Assembly (NCBI GenBank): GCA_035499575.1
Contig: DATJYN010000170.1
Location: 4,262-68,261, forward strand
Length of the DNA stretch: 64,000 nucleotides
Direction: 5' to 3'
Source: RBG-16-66-20 sp035499575
GTDB lineage: Bacteria > Pseudomonadota > Gammaproteobacteria > Burkholderiales > SG8-39
Position 1 is the first letter of the stretch; each line of letters starts with the position of its first letter. Of the stretch, positions 16,125 to 24,003 are shown one piece after another. The notes beneath the pieces are model-generated. The model did not search any database. It saw only the letters and a program-made list of their open reading frames with translations, and had not been told where the DNA came from. Both the position numbers and the translations under genes were made by a program.

Positions 16125-16874
16125 TCAGTCGAAACGCTCCCTGAATAGCGCGCGCAGGGCCGCGTAGTCGTCGAACACCAGGTCCGCTGCGTCGGCGCCC
16201 TTGCCGATGTGCACGCCCTCGTGGGATTTCTGCAGCGTAACCGCGCGCAGGCTCTCCCGCGCGCCGCGGATATCGTTCACGGAATGGTCGCCGATCATCC
16301 AGATGCAGTCGCCTCGCGGCCGCATCTTTGCGATGGCGCGCTCGAAGGGCCGCGGATCCGGCTTGTCGCAGCCGACCTCCTCGCTCGTGACGACGCAGTC
16401 GAAATGCTTGTCGAGCCCGAAATGGATGATCTTGCGGAACTGGATCTGCGACGTCAGATCGGTCACCACGGCCGTGGGAACCGCGGCAATCCGCAGATCG
16501 TCCACGAACTCCCTCACCCCGGGGAACAACCGCGCGTTGGTGAGGAAGCTGCGCCAGTACGTCTGCTCAAGGTCGAGGGCCAGCAGCACCTGCGAGCCCA
16601 GGCCGATCTGCTCGAGCAGTTCCTGGAAATAGAGCAGGCGGCTGTGCGAGCTGGCGGTGCCGCCGAGGCGCGCCTTGACCGCGTCGCGCGCCGCGGCGAA
16701 AACCTCGTCAAACTTCGGCGGCTCGATGCCGAACATGCGCACCGCTTTCGACCTGGCCGCCGCCATCGCGGCCCCGTGCGCAGGGTCGTAGGCATACAGC
16801 GTGTTGTCGGTGTCGAACAGAACGGCATCCGGCCGCCGGGCGAACACCTCGGGTCGAAGGATCCTGAGCGTCAC
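16125..16874 (-). CDS. HAD-superfamily hydrolase (phosphatase)
   Basis: The 249-residue protein has all HAD motifs: nucleophile region FDTDNTLYAYD (D21, D23), motif II VVTDLTSQIQ, motif III Lys in GCDKPDPRPF and motif IV MIGDHSVNDIRGA. The helical cap resembles YjjG-type 5'-nucleotidases or sugar phosphatases. It starts at GTG 16874, overlapping the stop of the kinase-fusion gene (GTGA), so it is the last gene of the minus-strand glycan operon. Inference: it dephosphorylates a sugar or nucleotide intermediate of that pathway. The substrate is unknown. Confidence 0.87.
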   Translation of the reverse strand: MTLRILRPEVFARRPDAVLFDTDNTLYAYDPAHGAAMAAARSKAVRMFGIEPPKFDEVFAAARDAVKARLGGTASSHSRLLYFQELLEQIGLGSQVLLALDLEQTYWRSFLTNARLFPGVREFVDDLRIAAVPTAVVTDLTSQIQFRKIIHFGLDKHFDCVVTSEEVGCDKPDPRPFERAIAKMRPRGDCIWMIGDHSVNDIRGARESLRAVTLQKSHEGVHIGKGADAADLVFDDYAALRALFRERFD

Positions 16875-18913
16875 GAAAGACGGCTCCGCAACGCTTGCGT
16901 GATGTGCACGAGCGCTACGATCTGCATGACCCCGAGCATCCCCGGCTGCCAGGACGGATGGATGTCGAGGAGCTCCGCCAACTCGGGCAGCAGGTGGTGC
17001 GCCGCCAGGGCGATGTCCTCTGCGCCAGTTTCCCCCTCGATGATCATTTCCGCCGAGCCATCCGCGCCGTTCAGCGTCATGTCGACGCTCAGGCCGCAAA
17101 TGCCGATGAGCACGCGCACGAGACTGTCGTAATACATGCCCTGCCGGCCGCGCACCACCAGCTTCAAAGGCATGTCGGCGCCGTTGTCCGCCAGCGCATC
17201 CGGACGAACCGGTTCAAGGGCCAGGACGAGGTCGGCATGGCCGACTTGCGGACGAATGTAGCGCTCCGCGTCCGGGGCGCGCTTCGCGAGAGCCGCGTCG
17301 ACAGCTTCCTCGCTGTGCCCCCGGTGCTCGACATCCCGGCGCTTTTTCAGATGCTGGCGCAGCGGCTCGCTCATATCGAGGAATATCGCCACGTCGTAAA
17401 GTTCGCGCAACAACGGCAGGTACAGCGCGTGCAGTCCGCTGACCAGGATGAAATCGTTGCTCTCGAGCCTGGCCGGCGCGCCGATCCTGCCGGCCCCGTG
17501 ATCGTAGCGCCGCGCCCTCACCGCCCGGCCGGTGACGAGCGACTGCAGGTCGTGCGCCAGGCTGGCGAGGTCGTTCGCGCGGGGGTTCAGGTGCGTCATG
17601 ACTTGCCACATCGGCTTTTGGCGATCCCAGAGGTGATAGCTGTCGCCCGAGACCCGCACGACCGAGTGCTCGCCGAACAATCCGGCAATGGCATCCACGA
17701 GCCTGTCCTTGCCCGACCCGGAATCGCCGGCGATGCCGACCACCAGCGGCCTCCTCGAGAGGCGGAAATACTCGTTGGCCTGAATGCCCTCGCGCAGCAT
17801 GCGAGCGGCGATGACGATCCCGGCCGCAAGCAGCAGGGTTTCGTAGAGGGACAGAAAATGGCGGCCTAGTCCCATGAGGTCGGCTACCCGCACGCCTGCC
17901 GGCCATCCGACGACGCCGATCGCCGGAAGCGGCGCGATCAGCGCGGCCCCGCCGACGTAAAGCAGGCTGAACACCGCGACGAGGAACACGGCGATCTTGC
18001 CGCTTCCGGCCTGGTAGAGGACCACGAACGGCATGACCCAGACGAACCAGCCCGGCGCCGCAGGCGTCAGGATGAGCACCAGGAAGAAGGCGATTCCCAA
18101 CAATACGAGCAGCAGGTCGAAGCTCATCCGGCGCATGCGCCAGGCCGCGAACACCGTCAGTAGATAGACGAGCGGCAGCAGGTAGATCCTCAATTCGCCC
18201 ATCGGGATCCAGGATGCATAGACCTTCGCGAGCTCTGGATTGCTGAACAGCATCTGCTGTCCCCCCGGCGATAGCAGGAACGGCCCGAGAAGAACGGCCG
18301 CGGCGGCGCCAAGGGCGACGACGAACGGAACGAAGTGGGCCCGCAGCCGCCGGTTGTTGAACAGGTAGATGGCGAGAAACGGCGTCGCGAGAACCATGCT
18401 GAGCTTGGCCGAGACCGCGACCGCGGCGAATGCTCCAGCGAACCGGGCACGGCCCTCGTGCAGGAAAACCAGCGCGAGGATGAGGATCAGGACGGGGATG
18501 AGATCGTTCAGGCCGAGCCAGTACGTGGCGAACAGCGTGATCGGCGACAACCAGTAAAGAGCGAGCAGCGCTTGGTCGCCGACCGCAGAGAGGCGTCGCA
18601 ACGCCGCGAGCATCAGGACGTCGACCGCGAGGAGCGCGCTCGCGTAGCCGAGGCCGCTGGAGAGTCCGGCCAGCGACGCCAATGCCGAGAACGGCAGCAG
18701 GATCATCCACATCGAATAGCCGTAGGGGAACGCCAGCGGGTTGCCGCCGTCTTTCAGAAAAGACGTCCAAGGGTCCAGGCTGGGCGCGGCAAGCGAATGG
18801 CCGAGAAACGGCGCATACCACTCGGCTGTCGCGTACGGCGTCACGAACGCCAGCAACGCGAGCCTGATCCCGAGCCCGACAAGGAAAAGCGGATTGGCGT
18901 AGAGCCGCTTCAC
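16871..18913 (-). CDS. Polytopic membrane protein fused to a uridine-kinase-like P-loop domain
   Basis: This 680-residue protein looks like a fusion. Residues about 5-385 are strongly hydrophobic with roughly ten helices and periplasmic-type loops, reminiscent of GT-C/DUF2029-type lipid-linked sugar transferases (YWLSPITLFATYWLGLNDLIP). From about 390 a cytoplasmic P-loop domain follows: VVGIAGDSGSGKDRLVDAI, VRVSGDSYHLWDR, YDHGAGRIG and ILVSGLHALYLPLLRELYD, which track the uridine kinase/phosphoribulokinase fold. The residue after the Walker A Lys is Asp (GSGKD) rather than Ser or Thr, a departure that may affect Mg binding. A further 100 residues follow the kinase core. The start is GTG 18913 (GTGA overlap with the upstream stop); GTG 18922 is possible. 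Function unknown; kinase activity on a sugar or polyol is speculative. Confidence 0.82.
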   Translation of the reverse strand: MKRLYANPLFLVGLGIRLALLAFVTPYATAEWYAPFLGHSLAAPSLDPWTSFLKDGGNPLAFPYGYSMWMILLPFSALASLAGLSSGLGYASALLAVDVLMLAALRRLSAVGDQALLALYWLSPITLFATYWLGLNDLIPVLILILALVFLHEGRARFAGAFAAVAVSAKLSMVLATPFLAIYLFNNRRLRAHFVPFVVALGAAAAVLLGPFLLSPGGQQMLFSNPELAKVYASWIPMGELRIYLLPLVYLLTVFAAWRMRRMSFDLLLVLLGIAFFLVLILTPAAPGWFVWVMPFVVLYQAGSGKIAVFLVAVFSLLYVGGAALIAPLPAIGVVGWPAGVRVADLMGLGRHFLSLYETLLLAAGIVIAARMLREGIQANEYFRLSRRPLVVGIAGDSGSGKDRLVDAIAGLFGEHSVVRVSGDSYHLWDRQKPMWQVMTHLNPRANDLASLAHDLQSLVTGRAVRARRYDHGAGRIGAPARLESNDFILVSGLHALYLPLLRELYDVAIFLDMSEPLRQHLKKRRDVEHRGHSEEAVDAALAKRAPDAERYIRPQVGHADLVLALEPVRPDALADNGADMPLKLVVRGRQGMYYDSLVRVLIGICGLSVDMTLNGADGSAEMIIEGETGAEDIALAAHHLLPELAELLDIHPSWQPGMLGVMQIVALVHITQALRSRLS

Positions 18914-19500
18914 GCCGCCCACAGTTCAGGACGCTTCGTGCACACCGCCTCGGCCTCGATGCCATCGGCCGCGAGGCGGGCCCTGAGTGCGGGAATCTCC
19001 GTTTCCGGCGGGCGTCCCTGGAGTTCCGGCGAAACGAGGCAAAGCCGGAAATGCGCAGCGCGCAATTTCGCAGCGTCGGATGCGGTCAGCGGGAAGCGCG
19101 TGAAGCAGTCTACCCACACCCAGTCGATCATGCCCGCGAGCGAGAGCGCGGTGCCGATATGCTCGAACTCCGACAATCTGACGGCGCAGCGCCGCTCGCC
19201 GGAGCGCGCGGTCTTCAGAAGGAACGGGAAGGACTGGTCCAGGAAAAAGAAGTCCGCGATGCCGCGTTCGGCGGTCAACCGGAGCAACGCATTCTCCAGG
19301 CCTTCTTCCTTGACGTTCAGGATCAGGGTGCCGTGGCGGTAGTGGTCGAGCCAGGCGACGAAGTCTTCCCCCTCGCCGAACGCATCGTGATGGATGACCA
19401 GCCGGCCGGCCTGGCTGCGCACGTCCACCTCGACGCCCAATTCCCTCGGCGTCGCCGCAAGTTCGGCGATGGTGTTGCGTCGGTGAGCGATCAGCTTCAA
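18910..19500 (-). CDS. Short GDPD-like phosphodiesterase-fold protein
   Basis: The 196-residue product begins KLIAHRRNTIAEL and continues GVEVDVRSQ and LVIHHDAF. These correspond to the HR, E-x-D and HD catalytic elements of glycerophosphodiester phosphodiesterases (H6, R7, E24, D26, H38, D39). It is shorter than usual GDPD (about 240-300) and lacks the G-x-ENT signature in its normal form. It may act on a phosphodiester in a glycan or glycolipid, or be an activity-altered relative. It overlaps GT2 upstream (ATGA, 19497-19500) and the fusion gene downstream (GTGA). No signal peptide is seen, so a cytoplasmic location is likely. Confidence 0.7.
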   Translation of the reverse strand: MKLIAHRRNTIAELAATPRELGVEVDVRSQAGRLVIHHDAFGEGEDFVAWLDHYRHGTLILNVKEEGLENALLRLTAERGIADFFFLDQSFPFLLKTARSGERRCAVRLSEFEHIGTALSLAGMIDWVWVDCFTRFPLTASDAAKLRAAHFRLCLVSPELQGRPPETEIPALRARLAADGIEAEAVCTKRPELWAA

Positions 19501-20195
19501 GGTTTGTCCGTCTTTCTCAGGCGCAGGCTGAATTCAACCGTGCGCCGGATGAATTTTCGCTTGGCCGCCCAGTTTACGTTCCAGCTGGAAATTCCCTGCA
19601 TGCGCGTGCCGAATCGGACGGGAAACCTGTGCACGGCCAGGCCGGCGCGGCGCGCCTGGTAATAGGCATAGAGGTCCAGCGAAAAATCTTCGGGTGGATC
19701 TTCCCAGGTGTCGAAGAATGCCCGGCTGAACAGGGTCGGCTGCGCATTGATGTCCCACATCGGCTGCCCGAGCAAGGCAGTCTCGAACAGGCTCATCCCG
19801 ACCGTGAACATGACATCTGACCATGGCCGGCCGAACCGCCTTCCCTTCACGAAGCACCCCGGCCCGTGCTTCTCGTACAGTGCCAGGCCGGCGGCCGCGT
19901 CCATCGGATCGGTCTGCAGGTCCGCGTGGCTCCAGCCGATGATGTCGCCAGTCGCCGCACGCAGGCCCGTCAGGATTCCGAATCCATATCCCCGGTTCCT
20001 CTCGACGCGCACGCTCCTGCACCCCGGGTGCGCAGGCAACAAGGCCCGCAGCACGCCGGAACTGCCGTCGCTGGATCCGTTGTCGACCAGGATCACCTCG
20101 ATTTGCGGCCGGCTCGCCAGCTCGCCGCAACGCCGCAACAGCAGCGGCAGGTTCGCTTCTTCATTGAAACAGGGAATGACGAGCGAAAGACGCAT
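19497..20195 (-). CDS. Glycosyltransferase family 2 (DPM1-like)
   Basis: The 232-residue GT-A enzyme starts LSLVIPCFNEEANLPLLLRR and has VILVDNGSSDGSS, RGYGFGILTGLRAATGDIIGW and the metal-binding SHADLQTDP motif. It lacks C-terminal membrane helices, like polyprenyl-phosphate mannose/glucose synthases of the DPM1 group. The adjacent GtrA gene fits a role in making or flipping a polyprenyl-phosphate sugar that GT-C enzymes then use. This pathway link is inferred. It is coupled to the GDPD-like gene by ATGA and separated from gtrA by 3 bases. Confidence 0.9.
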   Translation of the reverse strand: MRLSLVIPCFNEEANLPLLLRRCGELASRPQIEVILVDNGSSDGSSGVLRALLPAHPGCRSVRVERNRGYGFGILTGLRAATGDIIGWSHADLQTDPMDAAAGLALYEKHGPGCFVKGRRFGRPWSDVMFTVGMSLFETALLGQPMWDINAQPTLFSRAFFDTWEDPPEDFSLDLYAYYQARRAGLAVHRFPVRFGTRMQGISSWNVNWAAKRKFIRRTVEFSLRLRKTDKP

Positions 20196-20198
20196 CGC

Positions 20199-20588
20199 CT
20201 AGGTTCCGGTCCGGAACACGAGGAACTTCATGCCGACGAAGTTGGCCGCGGCCGACAGCCCCGTGGCGATGATGAACGCCAGGTGGATGGCGATTCGCGA
20301 GGCCGGCAGGAGCTCAAGGACGATCCTGTTCGCGGCCACGTTCAGAACGAGCGTGCCTGCATAAAGCAGGAGGAAACCCGCGAAACGCCTCAGCCCGCCA
20401 GCTGCCGAAAACGTATAGCTCCGGTTCGCAAACCAGGCAAAGACGGTTCCCACGACGAAGCTCGTTCCCTTCGCAGGATCGGTCGCGAATCCGCCCCACA
20501 GCAAGGCGTGGTAACAGAGGAAGTCGATTGCGGCAGTGCACCCGCCGACCACCAGGAAGCGGCCGATCTCGCCGAGCGTTCTACGCAT
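20199..20588 (-). CDS. GtrA-family membrane protein
   Basis: The 129-residue protein from ATG 20588 has four predicted helices (FLVVGGCTAAIDFLCYHAL; FVVGTVFAWFANRSYTF; FLLLYAGTLVLNVAANRIVL; AFIIATGLSAAANFVGMKFL). The motif FANRSYTF is characteristic of GtrA. Members are proposed to flip undecaprenyl-phosphate-linked sugars across the inner membrane. The start lies 8 bases inside the end of the double nucleotidyltransferase gene. It neighbours a DPM1-like GT2, the usual gtrA-gtrB partnership. Confidence 0.88.
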   Translation of the reverse strand: MRRTLGEIGRFLVVGGCTAAIDFLCYHALLWGGFATDPAKGTSFVVGTVFAWFANRSYTFSAAGGLRRFAGFLLLYAGTLVLNVAANRIVLELLPASRIAIHLAFIIATGLSAAANFVGMKFLVFRTGT

Positions 20589-22263
20589 CGAGGATCGGCC
20601 GCCTCGCCGTGACGGGCCCGTAGGCAAGATCGAGATCGCGCACAGCCTCGCGCGGAACATGCGGGTCGTTCTCCAGGCGATATGGATGACCGCGCCACTT
20701 GTGGAAGCAGGATTGCCAGTACTCAAACGTGCGCAGTTCGTCCGGCGTACCCCAGCAAAGCCAGTTGTCGACGTCGAATACCCGCACCCTAAGCCCGAGC
20801 AGCAGCGCGTCCTCCACGCAACTGTCCAGGTAGAACTCGCCGTTCACGCGCGCGCCTCGCTCGATGCAGTGGCGGACTGCGCGCTCGAAATCGCCGGCCC
20901 GCCTGAACGTGAAGGTGCCGATGATCACCGGGCTGGACGCGGGATCGGCCGGGGCGACCTTTACCGACACGCCGCGCACCTCCGTTCCTTCCATGATCAA
21001 CCAGCCGTACATGCTGGGATTGCGAACCGCGTTCGGATATCCGCGGGCCGTCCAAACGAGCAGGTCGGCGTCCGCATCCTCGATCAGCGCGCGCAAGGCT
21101 TCGCGCCGGTATAGTGCGCCGCTGTCGCAGGCAGCGACCGTGAGAGGTTCGTCGGCACGCACATCGCTGCCGGCCTCCCCATAGCCGATCAGGGCGCTGC
21201 GCGCCTGGCCGTCGGTATTCTCCGCGAGCGTGACCCACCGGGAATTCGGCAACGCCTCGTTGACGGCGCGCGCGAGGGATTCGCAACCGCTCATGATGTC
21301 GCGCACCACGAAAACATGGCGGTCGCTCTCGGGTAGGTCGGAGACCGCCTGCAAGACCATGGGCCTGCCGGAGACCGGGATGAGCGGCTTCGCGGTCGCG
21401 TAACCCTCCCGCGCAAAGCGCTCCCCGAGTCCGGCCATCGGCACCAGCGTGCATCCCCGATTCGCCAGGCGCCCTGCGTACGCCGGGTCGACGAGGCGGC
21501 GAAACGCGCCGGACCACATTCGGTACTCGGCGACATCTTCCGGAGTTCCCCACTGCATGAAATGCTGAAGTTCGTATACGGCGACCCGCGCGCCTTCGGC
21601 GAGCAGGGGCTGGTAGGCGAGGCTCACGTAGAGCTCGCCGCCGACTAGCAGGCCCTGCTCCCGGCACGCCACGAAGGCGCGTTGCATGAGCGCCGCATCC
21701 GCAAAGTAGTAGGTCCCGCTCGAGGCGTATTCCTGCAGCCGGTTCGAAGTGAACGGCTGCTTTTCGCGGATATCTTCGACCCATCCCCCAGTTTCGCGCA
21801 GGTATGCATAGTTGGTGGTGCCGAGGGAGTGGGGGTGAAAACCGCGGTAGGCCGGGATCGCGCCGGCGCAGCGCGTCTCCGCCACGAAACTCCTGAAGTC
21901 GCTCCAGTCCCAGTAGCAGCAGAAATCGCAATAGTTGACGACGACGGGCCGCGCCGGATCGAGCCTGTCCGCGACCTGCAGCACGGCATGCACGGGGCCG
22001 AGCTTGTGCGGCGGAATTCCGGCGACACGCCCCTCGGGACACCATTTCGCCAGCGTTTCGCGCATCCGATAAGCGGGCTCGTCGAGATGCGCCTGATTGC
22101 AGATGAAGAGAAAATCCGCTTCGCCCGGAAACATGCCGACCACATGCGCGATGACGGGCTTGCCGTCGATCTCCACCAGGGGCTTCGGGACGGCGTAGCC
22201 GGCGCGCCTGAAGCGCTCTCCGAAACCGGACATCGGAATCACGATCTGCGGTCTCGATGTCAT
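20581..22263 (-). CDS. Double nucleotidyltransferase: two tandem NTP-transferase domains
   Basis: The 560-residue protein contains two homologous sugar-nucleotidyltransferase domains. Domain 1 has VIPMSGFGERFRRAGYAVPK (about 8-27) and ends at QWGTPEDV (about 237-244). Domain 2 has LVPMAGLGERFAREGYATAK (about 273-292) and ends at CWGTPDEL (about 513-520). The glycine-rich G-x-G-x-R loop with the PKPL or AKPL lysine is the NTP-binding signature of sugar-1-phosphate nucleotidyltransferases. Domain 1 has a Cys-rich YCDFCCYWDW where the metal Asp sits; domain 2 has ACDSGALY. Both may be active, or one may be regulatory. It begins at ATG 22263, 12 bases from the divergent membrane-protein gene, and is the first gene of the minus-strand glycan operon. 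Confidence 0.85.
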   Translation of the reverse strand: MTSRPQIVIPMSGFGERFRRAGYAVPKPLVEIDGKPVIAHVVGMFPGEADFLFICNQAHLDEPAYRMRETLAKWCPEGRVAGIPPHKLGPVHAVLQVADRLDPARPVVVNYCDFCCYWDWSDFRSFVAETRCAGAIPAYRGFHPHSLGTTNYAYLRETGGWVEDIREKQPFTSNRLQEYASSGTYYFADAALMQRAFVACREQGLLVGGELYVSLAYQPLLAEGARVAVYELQHFMQWGTPEDVAEYRMWSGAFRRLVDPAYAGRLANRGCTLVPMAGLGERFAREGYATAKPLIPVSGRPMVLQAVSDLPESDRHVFVVRDIMSGCESLARAVNEALPNSRWVTLAENTDGQARSALIGYGEAGSDVRADEPLTVAACDSGALYRREALRALIEDADADLLVWTARGYPNAVRNPSMYGWLIMEGTEVRGVSVKVAPADPASSPVIIGTFTFRRAGDFERAVRHCIERGARVNGEFYLDSCVEDALLLGLRVRVFDVDNWLCWGTPDELRTFEYWQSCFHKWRGHPYRLENDPHVPREAVRDLDLAYGPVTARRPILDA

Positions 22264-22275
22264 ATCATCGCCTGG

Positions 22276-24000
22276 ATGCCATCGCACCGGACTGCCGGTA
22301 ATGTTCTCTGGCAATCGCTTGCTTTTATCATTGTCTGCGCCTTTTTCCTAGCCGCAGTGCGCGCGAATCTCGACCTGACCGACGGACGGTTCGCGCTCTT
22401 CATGGATGAACGGATCACGTTCGACGGCGTGCGGCGCGTCCTGCATCCGAAGGACTTCGACTCGCTGCTGTGGGCGATCGCGGACGGCGGCGACCAGCGC
22501 TACGGGCGCATCCTGTGGAACGCCACCGCCCTGGCCTCGTTCCTGCCGGAAATGCTGTGGGGCGCGGCGGGACAAATCATCGCGAGCAGGATGCTGGAGA
22601 CCTTCGTCCTGCTCGCCGCGTTCCTGGTATTCGCCTTCGGGCTCGTCAGGAGCTGGCCCCTGCGATTGGCGCTGCTCGCATCCCTGCTGGCGATGCCTTA
22701 CACGGACTACTACATGACGATGCCGAAACCGGAGCCGCTGCAACTGCTGTTCCTGGCGATCTTCAGCGTCTGCCATCTCAGGCGCAATTCCAGGTTCGGC
22801 AGCCACTGGCTATTCCTCGGGCTCGCCTTCGGGGCGAAAATCTCCGCGTTGCCGGCCATCCTTGTATTCGGAGCCGCCTCCTTCCTTGCCGCATGCAGGG
22901 ACCGCAGCTACTTGGAAGCGTTCGAGCAGTCATTGGCGGCGATGCTGTACTTGCTGGCCGGCTTCACCATCGCCGTGCCGATTTTCTTGGAGTCATTCGT
23001 GCTGGCGGCCACCGGCTACGTCCTGCTGGTCATCGCAAGAACGGGATTCCGCCTGGGCGTCGTTACCCAGGTTTCCATGGTGACGCTCGGACTGGTCTAC
23101 ATTTTCATGGAGCATCAGGAAGCATTCGAGGTTTGGGTTTCGCAGACGGTCTTGAACACGGCGCACGGTGCGGACCGGGCCAGCGTCAACGCCTGGAGCT
23201 GGGCGTATTATTTCTTTCAGGACTGGCTGGCGGCGCCGGCCGGCGTGGGCGCCGCCGCGTTCGGACTGGCCGCCGCTTTCGTCGCCATTAACACCGCGGA
23301 TCTCTGGAGGCGGGACGCCGAGGCTTCCTCGCAGAAGGCGCTTGGCCTCGCGCTGGTCGCGGCAGGCGCGGCATGGAATCTGGCCATTTTTCTTGCGGCC
23401 CACCGGCTGTGGGGACTCTACTTGTTTCCCGGCAGCGCCCTCGCGCTCGCCGGCCTGCTGACGCTCGCCGATGCTTCGATAAACCAGCCGGGCGGCAGGA
23501 TCCGGGCGATCGCCGGCTACGGCGTCGCCGTCGGGGCGATCTCCCTCGCCGCCGCCTATTGGGCCCCGAAGGCGTTCGCGAATCTCGATGCGCTCGCCGG
23601 CAGGACGCGAAGCAACGAATACCGCACGCAACGCGCGTCCTACGCGGCCATCGTTGATTTTCTGGAACGGCACCCCGCGCCGGGCGGCAGGCGATTGCAG
23701 GTGGCTTACGACCCGGCCTTGTTCAACCCGTCAACCAATAGCCGCTACCGGATCTGGGAGTTCTCCGGACCCTATACGAGGTGGAACGAGTCGCCGGACG
23801 TGATCGTTTTCGGCACCAAGCACACCGCGGCAGGCGAGCCCGTTCCCGCCGACTCTCCCCAGTACCAGGACTACCTGGCGGAAAGGGAAGGCTACGCAAA
23901 GTTCGTCGTTGGCGAAGCGGATCCGTGTCCCAAGCCGAGATGTTTCCGGCGGGAGCTGACGCTGCCTTCGGGCGGCGAGCTTCTGGTGCTGGACAAGTAG
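22276..24000 (+). CDS. Large polytopic membrane protein, GT-C-like
   Basis: The 574-residue protein starts at ATG 22276. It has an N-terminal membrane anchor (QSLAFIIVCAFFLAAV), then a loop with DLTDGRFALFMDERITFDG. This acidic loop after the first helix resembles the D/E-containing first periplasmic loop of GT-C glycosyltransferases. About ten further helices follow, then a soluble C-terminal domain (about 450-574). I do not recognise a named family. A lipid-linked sugar transferase role is inferred from topology and neighbours. The next gene begins 3 bases after the stop. The upstream open frame continues but overlaps the divergent gene. Confidence 0.72.
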   Translation: MPSHRTAGNVLWQSLAFIIVCAFFLAAVRANLDLTDGRFALFMDERITFDGVRRVLHPKDFDSLLWAIADGGDQRYGRILWNATALASFLPEMLWGAAGQIIASRMLETFVLLAAFLVFAFGLVRSWPLRLALLASLLAMPYTDYYMTMPKPEPLQLLFLAIFSVCHLRRNSRFGSHWLFLGLAFGAKISALPAILVFGAASFLAACRDRSYLEAFEQSLAAMLYLLAGFTIAVPIFLESFVLAATGYVLLVIARTGFRLGVVTQVSMVTLGLVYIFMEHQEAFEVWVSQTVLNTAHGADRASVNAWSWAYYFFQDWLAAPAGVGAAAFGLAAAFVAINTADLWRRDAEASSQKALGLALVAAGAAWNLAIFLAAHRLWGLYLFPGSALALAGLLTLADASINQPGGRIRAIAGYGVAVGAISLAAAYWAPKAFANLDALAGRTRSNEYRTQRASYAAIVDFLERHPAPGGRRLQVAYDPALFNPSTNSRYRIWEFSGPYTRWNESPDVIVFGTKHTAAGEPVPADSPQYQDYLAEREGYAKFVVGEADPCPKPRCFRRELTLPSGGELLVLDK

Positions 24001-24003
24001 GGC

